From positions 1 to 23,155 of the forward strand of contig CAYURP010000042.1 in NCBI GenBank assembly GCA_964447175.1: a stretch of DNA of 23,155 nt, read 5' to 3'. The translations under genes were made by a program, and so were the position numbers. Of the stretch, positions 1 to 7,557 are shown piece after piece; positions within the stretch are counted from its first letter, which is position 1, and each line of letters starts with the position of its first letter. The notes beneath the pieces are model-generated. The model saw only the letters and a list, made by a program, of their open reading frames with translations. It was not told the DNA's origin and searched no databases. This stretch comes from CAYURP01 sp964447175. GTDB taxonomy: Bacteria; Zixibacteria; MSB-5A5; SM23-73-2.

Positions 1-1
1 T

Positions 2-3000
2 GATTTGATAAATACGGCCAGTAAGAAAGCATATAATCTAGGAGCGAAGTACTTCGCTACCTGGAATATGAGGGATTTCATTTTATGGGATACTTTTCTT
101 GAAGGCGTTCCGTTACATGATAGAGTGAAGCACTGGTATAAAAATATTATCTGGGTTAAAGATATTAAAGAAGTTGATAGGGAAGAGAATTGGGAGAAAA
201 TAAGGAAGTTCTTAGAAGAATTTTTGAGTGCTTTGGAACTGGATGTTTTCAAGAGAAGAAAAGTTTTCGTTGGTTTGCCTTTGGATCAATTTTTCATCAG
301 GAAGCTGGAAGCAGCTGTGGATATTAATTCACCAGCCTTTACTTACGCTTTGAAAGAAAAATGTCTCAGTGATGAGGCATACTATATAGAGTTAAGAAAA
401 TGGATTAATGAACAGGGTTGGCACCCTGACATAAGAGCCAAAGCTAAAGATACAGATCACTCTGTTTATGAGAAGATTGGACGGATAGCAGCCTATATTT
501 TGACTAACAAAATCCTGTTCTATAACATTGTTAAAGCTCATTTCCCCCAAAAGATAGAGGAGATTCCAATCCATACAATTCAGAGACCTTCTGAATTGAG
601 CAATGTTTTGCAGAGGTATTTTGAGAAGATAGTTAAGGATGTGGACTACGATACCATCTATGAGATTAGAATTTTTGATGAGTTAAATGTTAATAAAAGC
701 GAAGTAGAAGTCATAACTCGTTTTTTAGAGGACTTTAACAAGCATGATTTCACTGGAATTAACTATGAGATTTTAGGACGAGTCTACGAGGACTTGATAC
801 CGGAACGAGAGCGGCATGAAATGGGACAATACTTTACTCCTCCTACAACCGTTGACTTGATTAACGGTTTTTGCATTCAAGACAGAAATGACGCTGTCTT
901 AGACCTGGGGTGTGGTGCAGGGACTTTTTTGGTCAGGGCATATGCCAGATTGAAGCACTTAGGAAAAAGGAAAAAACATAAACAACTTTTAGAGCAACTT
1001 TGGGGAACTGATATTGCTTCTTTTCCTGCTCATTTAGCCACCATCAATTTGGTTTTACCTGATTTAACTGAAAAAGAAAATTTTCCCTACATAAAAGCCA
1101 TCGATGCCTTCAGCGTTATACCAAAAAGCAAATATTTTGAGGTCCCAAAGCATAGTGGAATAAAATATGAGTTCAGACATATTTCAGGAGAAGATACTGT
1201 TAAAGTCAAAATTCCTGATATGGATTGTGTAGTAGGCAATCCACCTTTTATCAGGCAGGAGAAGATCGAGGATAAGGATTTTATCAGAAAGACTATATTC
1301 AAGGATTGGGGAAAGCTCAAAATCAGCCAGCAATCAGATATATATGTTTACTTCTTTATTCACGGTGCCAAATTTCTAAAAGAGAGTGGGCGGTTAGGTT
1401 TTGTTACGTCTAATTCTTGGTTAGATGTTCGATACGGGGCTGATCTGCAAAAATTCTTCTTAGATAATTTTAAAATTATTGCCATTATCGAGAGTAAAGT
1501 TGAGCGTTCTTTCGCAAAGGCGGATATCAATACCTCGATTACTGTCGTTGAACGATGTTCCAATAAGAAAGAAAGAGAAAATAACATTGCCAAGTTTGTC
1601 TCCCTGAAAGAGAAGATGGATGAACTTATACCTAAAGATAGCGATGAGTTAAGGTTTGATGCCTGCGATAAGTTAATTAGAAAGATCAACAGGGTTAAAA
1701 GCTTATATGAAGATAAACAAATGCGGATTTATCCCAAATCTCAAAAGGAGCTTTATGAGGAGGGGATGGAAGATAATGTTTATGTGGGGTCTAAATGGGG
1801 AGGGAAATACCTAAAGGCACCGGATATCTATTTTAAGATTCTGGACAGGGGGAAAAGTCTGTTTGTTTCTTTAAATAAGATAACAACTACAATAAGAAGA
1901 GGATTTACTAGTGGTGCGAATGACTTCTTCCATTTGACAGAAGAGATGATATCCGCACATAAAATCGAAAAGGAGTTCATAAGACCTTTAATCAAATCGC
2001 CTCGTGAAAGTAGGAAGATAAACATTACTGAAGTTGACCTGAAGTATAAAGTCTTGATGGTGCATAAAGATAAGCATGGGTTAAGCAAAAGCAATGTATT
2101 GAAGTACATAAAATTTGGCGAGGAGAAAGGCTTTCATTTAAGGCCAACTTGTGCATCACGTGCAAGGTGGTTCGATTTGGGTAAAAGAGAGACAGCTCAA
2201 ATCCTGTGGAGCGAGTTTTTCTATGATACCCATATAACCTTTTTACTAAAAGATAAAATATATGACAGCGATAAATTTTATGGATTAAATTTAGATAAGC
2301 ACGTTACAGAAACAGCTGCTTTTTTAAACTCTACGATAGCTATTTTATTCAGACACATAGGCGGCTTCCAAGCATTAGGTGAGGGAGCATTGAAAATTCC
2401 AGTGTATGAGCTTAATTCTTTTAAAACAATTGATTTTTCAAAAATTGCATCGAACATTAGAAAGCGAATTGCACTAGCGTTTAAAGAACTTTCAAAGAGA
2501 GCTATATTACCAGTTATAGAAGAAGTAAAGCAAAAGGATCGTCAAAAGTTAGATGATATTTTTTTCGACATTTTAGGCTTGACCAAAAAGGAAAGACAAG
2601 AAGTTTATGATGCGGTTTGTCAGCTGGTGAGAAACAGGCTGGATAAGGCTAAGACTTTTGGAAAGAGATCGAAAGGAAAGAAAAACCCATTCAATTCGCA
2701 CACCTATGCCGAGCACGTTTTATCGGAAGTGTACGCCTCAAAAGAAAAGAAGCAATTCCCAAAGGATTTTATTGACCCTTCTTGGGAGACTCAGACCATT
2801 GAGTTACCCAAAATAGAAGATAAAAGCAAGCTGCGAATAGAAGAATTTTTTGGTAAAGCGAGCCTGAGAATAGAGGGTGAAGCTGTTGACTGTGGTACTA
2901 CACCAAAAGCAAGATTCGTAGAGTTGGCAATCTTAAAGGGAGTCAAGGATAAGGTTGTGGTTCCTACTGATGATGGGAATGCAATAAAGGCAGTTGATGA

Positions 3001-3115
3001 TTATATGAAATACAAAAAGTTGATTGATGCAGAGATAAATGAGACCATTAAGATGTTTAATTTAAACAAAAGACAGGCAAATACAGTATTGAAAGAGTTG
3101 GAGGATAAATTCTAA
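2..3115 (+). CDS. Type IIG-like restriction/N6-adenine DNA methyltransferase, 5' truncated by window edge
   Basis: The frame is open back to the window edge, so the TTG at base 5 is probably an internal Leu and the true start lies upstream. Methyltransferase core: a target-entry segment GQYFTPPTTVDLI (about residues 277-289 counting from base 5), SAM-binding motif I DLGCGAGTF (about 298-306) and catalytic motif IV NPPF (about 411-414), the gamma-class N6-adenine pattern seen in Eco57I-type enzymes. The segment after NPPF up to about residue 850 fits a target-recognition region, followed by a Lys-rich C-terminal domain. The visible N-terminus (KKAYNLGAKYFATWN) resembles the end of the nuclease-type domain that precedes the methylase in fused type IIG/Mod-like proteins, but the nuclease catalytic residues would be outside the window. 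It would methylate adenine in a specific site and may also cut DNA. It could instead be a Mod or BREX-type methylase. Confidence 0.85.
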   Translation, partial: DLINTASKKAYNLGAKYFATWNMRDFILWDTFLEGVPLHDRVKHWYKNIIWVKDIKEVDREENWEKIRKFLEEFLSALELDVFKRRKVFVGLPLDQFFIRKLEAAVDINSPAFTYALKEKCLSDEAYYIELRKWINEQGWHPDIRAKAKDTDHSVYEKIGRIAAYILTNKILFYNIVKAHFPQKIEEIPIHTIQRPSELSNVLQRYFEKIVKDVDYDTIYEIRIFDELNVNKSEVEVITRFLEDFNKHDFTGINYEILGRVYEDLIPERERHEMGQYFTPPTTVDLINGFCIQDRNDAVLDLGCGAGTFLVRAYARLKHLGKRKKHKQLLEQLWGTDIASFPAHLATINLVLPDLTEKENFPYIKAIDAFSVIPKSKYFEVPKHSGIKYEFRHISGEDTVKVKIPDMDCVVGNPPFIRQEKIEDKDFIRKTIFKDWGKLKISQQSDIYVYFFIHGAKFLKESGRLGFVTSNSWLDVRYGADLQKFFLDNFKIIAIIESKVERSFAKADINTSITVVERCSNKKERENNIAKFVSLKEKMDELIPKDSDELRFDACDKLIRKINRVKSLYEDKQMRIYPKSQKELYEEGMEDNVYVGSKWGGKYLKAPDIYFKILDRGKSLFVSLNKITTTIRRGFTSGANDFFHLTEEMISAHKIEKEFIRPLIKSPRESRKINITEVDLKYKVLMVHKDKHGLSKSNVLKYIKFGEEKGFHLRPTCASRARWFDLGKRETAQILWSEFFYDTHITFLLKDKIYDSDKFYGLNLDKHVTETAAFLNSTIAILFRHIGGFQALGEGALKIPVYELNSFKTIDFSKIASNIRKRIALAFKELSKRAILPVIEEVKQKDRQKLDDIFFDILGLTKKERQEVYDAVCQLVRNRLDKAKTFGKRSKGKKNPFNSHTYAEHVLSEVYASKEKKQFPKDFIDPSWETQTIELPKIEDKSKLRIEEFFGKASLRIEGEAVDCGTTPKARFVELAILKGVKDKVVVPTDDGNAIKAVDDYMKYKKLIDAEINETIKMFNLNKRQANTVLKELEDKF

Positions 3116-3157
3116 TAATGGTAATTGTCCCTCTTTTATTGGGAAAAGAATTAGGAA

Positions 3158-3181
3158 CGCAACCTGAAGGTTGCGGCTACC
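3158..3181 (-). repeat. Solitary REP-like hairpin with 5' GTAG (minus strand)
   Basis: A perfect inverted repeat with 8-bp arms (CGCAACCT at 3158-3165, AGGTTGCG at 3168-3175) and a GA loop is followed by GCTACC. Read on the minus strand this is GGTAGC followed by the hairpin, that is a GTAG tetranucleotide just 5' of a palindrome, the layout of REP elements mobilised by RAYT transposases. It lies between the methyltransferase and tatC. It has no U-tract on the + strand, so a simple intrinsic terminator is unlikely. Confidence 0.6.
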
Positions 3182-3199
3182 AACAAAAAAAACTGTTAT

Positions 3200-3934
3200 A
3201 TGCCTAAAGAAATAAGACAAATGGGTTTTCTGGATCACCTGGAGGAACTGAGAAGCAGAATCATCAAATGTCTCGTTTCAATTTTGATTTTCTCCATTGT
3301 GACCTACTTCTTTTCGGATCAGGTTATCGATTTTCTGGCCAGACCGGTTAACAAAGTGTATTTTATGTCTCCCACCGAAGCTTTTGCAGTTCGGATAAAG
3401 ATGTCCATAATTTTAGGAATTATCTTGAGCATTCCGGTGCTCTTCTACCAGTTGTGGAGGTTTGTGGTTCCGGGTCTTTTCGAAAGGGAGGTTAAGGCTG
3501 TGGTTCCTGCTGTGATATTTTCCACTATATTTTTCATCATAGGAGGGACCTTTTGCTATTTCATTGTTCTGCCTAATGCCATTAAGTTCCTTATGGGTTT
3601 TGGGACGGAAAAACTGGAACCAATGATCAAAATCGGTGCCTACATCAGTTTTATCAGCTATACCACCTTAGCCTTTGGAGCTGTTTTTGAACTTCCCGTG
3701 GTAGCCTATTTTCTGGGTAAGTTAGGAATCATAACGGATAAAACTTTAAGAAAAGGAAGAAGGTTTGCGGTTCTTAGCATTCTTATTTTAGCTGCGGCCA
3801 TAACCCCGCCCGATGTTTTCTCCCAGGTTATGCTGGCTATTCCCCTTTACTTCCTGTATGAGGTAAGCATAATTGTGCTCAAGATAACCCAGAAGAAAAA
3901 GGAGGCTCCGAGCGAAATTCAAAATTCAAAATGA
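3200..3934 (+). CDS. tatC: Sec-independent protein translocase subunit TatC
   Basis: TatC is the multi-spanning inner-membrane component that recognises twin-arginine signal peptides of folded proteins. The 244-residue length and about six hydrophobic segments fit the family. Conserved elements are visible: FLDHLEELRSRI (residues 10-21) with the essential Glu of the HLxELR signature at residue 16, SPTEAF (57-62), and YQLWRFVVPGL (83-93) at the start of the first large periplasmic loop. No clear Shine-Dalgarno sequence precedes the ATG; the internal ATG at residue 8 is an alternative start. No tatA or tatB gene is visible nearby. The last codons (IQNSK) and stop lie inside an AT-rich AAATTC/AAAATG repeat that also supplies the next gene's start, so the C-terminal tail looks repeat-derived. 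Confidence 0.95.
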   Translation: MPKEIRQMGFLDHLEELRSRIIKCLVSILIFSIVTYFFSDQVIDFLARPVNKVYFMSPTEAFAVRIKMSIILGIILSIPVLFYQLWRFVVPGLFEREVKAVVPAVIFSTIFFIIGGTFCYFIVLPNAIKFLMGFGTEKLEPMIKIGAYISFISYTTLAFGAVFELPVVAYFLGKLGIITDKTLRKGRRFAVLSILILAAAITPPDVFSQVMLAIPLYFLYEVSIIVLKITQKKKEAPSEIQNSK

Positions 3935-3952
3935 AAAATTCAAAATGAAAAA
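3915..3952 (+). repeat. AAATTC/AAAATG short repeat bridging tatC end and next gene start
   Basis: The sequence AAATTCAAAATTCAAAATGA continues as a second AAATTCAAAATGA unit. It holds the tatC stop codon (TGA, 3932-3934) and the ATG (3945) of the following gene. Units of the same style recur inside the next gene at 4263-4304. This looks like a dispersed AT-rich simple repeat that has shaped a gene junction. Confidence 0.6.
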
Positions 3953-5939
3953 GCCATTACTAATCTCGGTAATATTTTTCTTGGTGTCTTTTGGTTCGAT
4001 TTGGGCACAAGAGCAAGAGATAAATCCTGATTCCATTCGATCGCTGGCTTTGGATGAAGCTTTGAAATGTATCAAGATGACCCAGAAGGATCTGACCCTG
4101 AGAAAGGATTATGTGGATATCGATTCCTTCAGATTGGAGATCATAAATCAGTTGATGATAAATCCTATGCAGAGCCTGAACTATACCCAGAAGATTTCGT
4201 CTCAGCTTCTTTCTGCTGCTACTTTGGAAGATTTGGTTTCTATATCTGGTTCGGAAATGGGATTTAAAATTAAAAATGAAAAATTTAAAATTAATAATGA
4301 AAAATTGGATATCAAGGAAGCACTGTTTCGGTTTCTGGATAAAGATAAAAAGAATTTAAATGGGTCTGAGAAAAAATGTATGAGCCAGGCGCAGAGATTA
4401 CCTAAAAAGCTAAGGGAATCTCTGGCAGTTTTATTAATGGGGATACTGGAATCCAGATATGAAATGTCTCAAGCCATAAAGGATTTGAGCCAGGAGGAGC
4501 TCGACTCTTTGAAAAAACACATGCCTGAGATGCTGGAGGAGGAGGTGGAGGATGAATTTAAATCAGCAGAGGAGTTGGATAAAGATCAGAAGTATGAGGA
4601 AAAGCTCCTTAAAGCTATGACACCCATTCTGCAGAAGATTAATAGAGAAGAAATCTTTCAGGCTGGAATGGATATGGCTCTGAGTTTGGATCAGGCTAAA
4701 GAGAATCTTTACGAGCTGGTAGGTGGCTCTCACCATTTAACGGATGATGATTTATTTAAAAAGGATACACTTCTATATTTAAAGACAGACCAGGGTGATC
4801 TGATAATCGGTGGGATCAAATCCAATAGATACCAGGGCTCGCCGGCTTTAATTATAGATCTGGGAGGGGATGATGAGTATTATTTTTCCAATGATAAAGA
4901 AAGCCAAATTGCATCCACCATCATAATAGACCTGGGAGGAGATGATCTCTATAAGACCCAGGAGCGATTTGCCTTTGGCTCTGGATTTTTCGGGGTGAGT
5001 TTTTTAATCGATAGGTGGGGGGATGATCTGTATCTGGCTCAAAATTTCTCCTTGGGTTCCGGTTTTTTTGGCGTGGGTGTACTTGTGGATGAGGAAGGGA
5101 ATGATAAATACCTGGGTGACACTTTTACTCAGGGGGCGGGCAGCTTCGGATTGGGTATCCTCATGGATCTAAAGGGAAATGATGAGTACTCTGCTGCTCT
5201 TTTTGCTCAGGGTTTTGGATATGTAGCGGGTTTTGGCGCAATTCTGGACTCTGTGGGAAATGACTCTTACTTTGCCGGAGGGAAATATAAGGATATCCTG
5301 AGGTATGAGGACCATTACATTAGTTTATCCCAGGGTTTTGCCTTCGGATCAAGGCCTGATCTTTCAGGCGGACTCGGATTTCTGTGCGATGGCAAGGGTA
5401 ACGACGTTTACAACTCTGACATATTTGGACAGGGCTCCAGCTACTGGTTTGGGTTGGGAAGCCTGGTGGATGAAGCAGGTAACGATAAATACCTCTCCTA
5501 TCAGTATGCTCAAGGTGCAGGAATTCATATCTCTTTAGGTGTCTTGATTGATAAAACCGGAGATGATGTTTACATATCCAAAGGCGTGTCGCAAGGTTGC
5601 GGCCACGATTTAGCCTTTGGTCTTCTTCTGGATCAAAAGGGTGATGACAGCTACAGCGCCTATGACCTTTCCCAGGGTGCGGGAAGTGCTAACGGAATCG
5701 GCGTGATAATCGACGAGTCAGGGGATGACGGCTATATGGTCAAGAGAACACATAATACCCAGGGATACGGCAATCCCAGAAGAGAGTACGGATCCATCGG
5801 GCTGTTTCTCGATCTTTCGGGAAAAGATAATTATGATGGCAACGGGGCTGACAATTCCTACTGGATTATTCCATCTAAATGGGGTGCGGGGATTGATCTG
5901 GAATTCGAGAAACAGGAAAGAGTGGAGAGTAAAAAGTAG
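3945..5939 (+). CDS. Exported protein with twelve GxDxY solenoid-type repeats, function unknown
   Basis: A 664-residue protein with a Sec-type signal peptide (MKKPLLISVIFFLVSFGSIW, cleavage likely after Ala21) and no twin-arginine. Residues 22-290 are largely charged and predicted helical, without a family I recognise. From about residue 300 to 645 there are twelve copies of a repeat centred on D-x-x-G-[DNK]-D-x-Y at roughly residues 305, 329, 356, 382, 408, 435, 482, 509, 536, 563, 590 and 623. The period is mostly 26-27, with one 20-residue insertion between repeats 6 and 7. Each repeat continues with a QGxG/GSGFF element and a hydrophobic strand such as GLGVLID. This strongly suggests a beta-solenoid; the Asp/Asn-rich turns could bind calcium, but the spacing is not that of RTX nonapeptides. 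It is 15 bases upstream of the HEAT-protein end of the cluster by spacing 22, suggesting co-expression with that exported protein. Confidence 0.75.
   Translation: MKKPLLISVIFFLVSFGSIWAQEQEINPDSIRSLALDEALKCIKMTQKDLTLRKDYVDIDSFRLEIINQLMINPMQSLNYTQKISSQLLSAATLEDLVSISGSEMGFKIKNEKFKINNEKLDIKEALFRFLDKDKKNLNGSEKKCMSQAQRLPKKLRESLAVLLMGILESRYEMSQAIKDLSQEELDSLKKHMPEMLEEEVEDEFKSAEELDKDQKYEEKLLKAMTPILQKINREEIFQAGMDMALSLDQAKENLYELVGGSHHLTDDDLFKKDTLLYLKTDQGDLIIGGIKSNRYQGSPALIIDLGGDDEYYFSNDKESQIASTIIIDLGGDDLYKTQERFAFGSGFFGVSFLIDRWGDDLYLAQNFSLGSGFFGVGVLVDEEGNDKYLGDTFTQGAGSFGLGILMDLKGNDEYSAALFAQGFGYVAGFGAILDSVGNDSYFAGGKYKDILRYEDHYISLSQGFAFGSRPDLSGGLGFLCDGKGNDVYNSDIFGQGSSYWFGLGSLVDEAGNDKYLSYQYAQGAGIHISLGVLIDKTGDDVYISKGVSQGCGHDLAFGLLLDQKGDDSYSAYDLSQGAGSANGIGVIIDESGDDGYMVKRTHNTQGYGNPRREYGSIGLFLDLSGKDNYDGNGADNSYWIIPSKWGAGIDLEFEKQERVESKK
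4263..4304 (+). repeat. Two 21-bp tandem AT-rich units inside the GxDxY protein gene
   Basis: Two adjacent 21-base units (4263-4283 and 4284-4304) differ at a single base. In frame they encode FKIKNEK and FKINNEK. They resemble the AT-rich repeat at the tatC/CDS junction and sit in the helical N-terminal region, so they look like an in-frame insertion of a dispersed simple repeat. Confidence 0.6.
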
Positions 5940-5957
5940 AGAGTAATGAGTAGAAAG
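5920..5957 (+). repeat. GAGTA/AAGTA purine-rich short repeat at a gene junction
   Basis: A run of imperfect units of GAGAGT, AAAAAGTAG and GAGTAATGAGTAG covers the stop codon of the GxDxY protein gene (tag, 5937-5939) and extends to just before the start of the HEAT gene. The upstream protein ends in the repeat-encoded residues RVESKK. I see no regulatory signal in it. Confidence 0.4.
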
Positions 5958-5961
5958 ATAA

Positions 5962-6888
5962 ATGATGGTAAGAATGAGAAGAGTTAATATAATTACTTTA
6001 TTCTTGTTAATGGTATTTATAAGTGTGACGTTCGCGGATGATGTTAAGAAAAAGGTGGATGAGTTGTTTGTTCTTGCTTCCTCCGGTGAGGTGAAATACC
6101 AGGATAAGGTAGAGCCGGCTAAGAAGGAATTGATTGAAATGGGAGCTCTGGCTGTTCCGCATCTGGTGGAGAAGCTGACTACGGATAATGCCCGGGAGAT
6201 GCTCACCCTGACTGATATTCTGACCAAAATTGGAGAGCCGGCGGTTTTGCCCTTGATAGATCGACTGGACTCTGAGAACAAGGAAGTGCTGAGAACCTCT
6301 GCGACTATTCTGGGCAAAATCGGCGATCCCAAAGCTGCTCCCCATCTGGCTAAACTTTTTGATCATCCCGATCTCAGGATCAGAGGTGCTGCCGCCACCT
6401 CTATGGGGCAGGTGGGTGACACAGCCTTTTTAAACGTGGTAGTTTCCGTTCTTTCCGATTCGGTGGAAACAGTAAGAAAGTCGGCAACCTATGCTCTGGG
6501 TGAACTTAAGACCCCGGGCGGAATTCCCGCATTGATCCGGGCATTCAAAGATCCTCATTACAGCGTTAGATTAACTGCTGTTTCCTCCCTGGCTAATATA
6601 GGCGAACCAGCAGTGGATACCTTGATTATTCTTTTGAGTGATCCGGATATAAATGTTCAAAATCTGAGCATAGAGGCATTAGGGAAAATAAAAAGCTCTC
6701 GGGCAATTGATCCTCTTTTAAACAAGCTTGAATCACAGGATTGGACTACCCGGGCTTTTGCAGTAGATGCCTTAGGTGATATTAACGATAAAAAGGGGAT
6801 TGTGGCAGTAGTCAATCTTCAGAAAAACGAAACCCATCCCTTTGTCCTGAACCGGATCGGCTACGTGCTGGAAAAGATAGAAGAATAA
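5962..6888 (+). CDS. Exported HEAT-repeat (PBS-lyase-type) protein
   Basis: A 308-residue protein with an N-terminal signal peptide (hydrophobic stretch residues 9-24, cleavage likely after Ala25, VTFA-DD). Residues about 55-305 form consecutive HEAT/PBS-lyase-type helical repeats of about 31 residues. Typical units are IGEPAVLPLIDRL, IGDPKAAPHLAKLF, LKTPGGIPALIRAF and INDKKGIVAVVNL, each followed by VRxxAxxALGxI-like helices. Such repeats are scaffolds for protein binding; no catalytic domain is visible. Start choice: ATGs occur at codons 1, 2 and 5; the third (5974, MRRVNII) gives a standard 21-residue signal peptide and may be the true one. The gene follows the GxDxY-repeat gene by 22 bases and is 5 bases before the DNA glycosylase gene, so it is probably in the same transcript. 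Confidence 0.85.
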   Translation: MMVRMRRVNIITLFLLMVFISVTFADDVKKKVDELFVLASSGEVKYQDKVEPAKKELIEMGALAVPHLVEKLTTDNAREMLTLTDILTKIGEPAVLPLIDRLDSENKEVLRTSATILGKIGDPKAAPHLAKLFDHPDLRIRGAAATSMGQVGDTAFLNVVVSVLSDSVETVRKSATYALGELKTPGGIPALIRAFKDPHYSVRLTAVSSLANIGEPAVDTLIILLSDPDINVQNLSIEALGKIKSSRAIDPLLNKLESQDWTTRAFAVDALGDINDKKGIVAVVNLQKNETHPFVLNRIGYVLEKIEE

Positions 6889-6893
6889 CCTTT

Positions 6894-7472
6894 ATGAGGA
6901 GAAAGCTGAAGAGAAAATTCTACAACAGACCTACTCTAAAGGTGGCAAAAGACCTTCTGGGAAAATACCTGGTAGTGCAGAAAGGGGAAAAGATTTTGTC
7001 AGGCAAGATAGTGGAAGCCGAAGCCTATATCGGAACAAACGATCCAGCCTGCCATGCCAGCCGGGGAATGACCCCCAGAAACAAGGTTATGTTTGGACCT
7101 CCGGGTTATGCTTATATCTACTTCACCTATGGAATGTATCACTGTTTGAACCTGGTCACCGAAAAAAAAGGTTTTCCAGCAGCGGTTCTTATCAGAGCTA
7201 TTGAGCCAGATCAGGGAATGGAGTTGATGATGAAAAGAAGAGGAATGAAAAATATTAAAAACTTAACCAGCGGTCCGGGCAAATTGTGCCAAGCTATGGG
7301 TTTGGATCGTTCCTTAAATGGTGAAGACCTTTGCTCCGGAAGAATCTGGGTTGAGGATAGAAGGGAGGGAGTAAGCAAAATAAAATCCACCTCAAGGGTT
7401 GGGGTAACTAATGGTAAAAATAAAAAATGGAGATTTTATATTTACGACAGTGGGTTCGTATCAAAACGATAG
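6894..7472 (+). CDS. mpg: 3-methyladenine DNA glycosylase (AAG/MPG family)
   Basis: This enzyme removes alkylated purines from DNA in base-excision repair. The 192-residue length is normal for bacterial members. The active-site segment VEAEAYIG (residues 40-47) carries the catalytic Glu43 and the base-stacking Tyr45. It is followed by DPACHASRGMTPRN (50-63), VMFGPPGYAYIYFTYGMYHC (65-84), the GPGKLCQAMGL segment (127-137) and the closing RVGVTNGKNKKWRFYI element (168-183). All match the AAG fold (Pfam PF02245) and nothing essential is missing. The gene starts 5 bases after the HEAT gene and is the last of that tight run; the next gene is separated by 85 bases containing a hairpin. Confidence 0.95.
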   Translation: MRRKLKRKFYNRPTLKVAKDLLGKYLVVQKGEKILSGKIVEAEAYIGTNDPACHASRGMTPRNKVMFGPPGYAYIYFTYGMYHCLNLVTEKKGFPAAVLIRAIEPDQGMELMMKRRGMKNIKNLTSGPGKLCQAMGLDRSLNGEDLCSGRIWVEDRREGVSKIKSTSRVGVTNGKNKKWRFYIYDSGFVSKR

Positions 7473-7511
7473 AGTTGAATTGATTGGATAAATAGATTTT
7501 TTTGTTTCTAC

Positions 7512-7537
7512 ATAGGGCAGGGAGAGTTTCCCTGCCT
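7512..7537 (+). repeat. REP-like hairpin preceded by ATAG
   Basis: Perfect 8-bp arms GGCAGGGA (7516-7523) and TCCCTGCC (7529-7536) enclose a 5-base loop and are preceded by CATAG. This is the same layout as the GTAG hairpins elsewhere in the window, with a one-base change in the tetranucleotide. What follows is A-rich (TAAAAAATAAAAA), not a U-tract, so it does not read as an intrinsic terminator on the + strand. It separates the DNA glycosylase and M50 protease genes. Confidence 0.5.
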
Positions 7538-7557
7538 AAAAAATAAAAAGGGTATCA

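Noticed and set aside
3158..3181. Reading the tatC-upstream palindrome as an intrinsic terminator
   Set aside because: The 2-base loop and lack of a following U-tract on the + strand do not fit; the GTAG context fits a REP element better.
4700..5939. RTX-type calcium-binding toxin interpretation of the GxDxY repeats
   Set aside because: RTX repeats have a nine-residue GGxGxDxUx period; here the period is about 27, and the protein has an N-terminal Sec signal rather than a type I secretion tail.
5718..6332. 204-codon minus-strand open frame across the solenoid/HEAT junction
   Set aside because: It overlaps two well-supported + strand genes, has a composition typical of an antisense shadow, and shows no recognisable domain.
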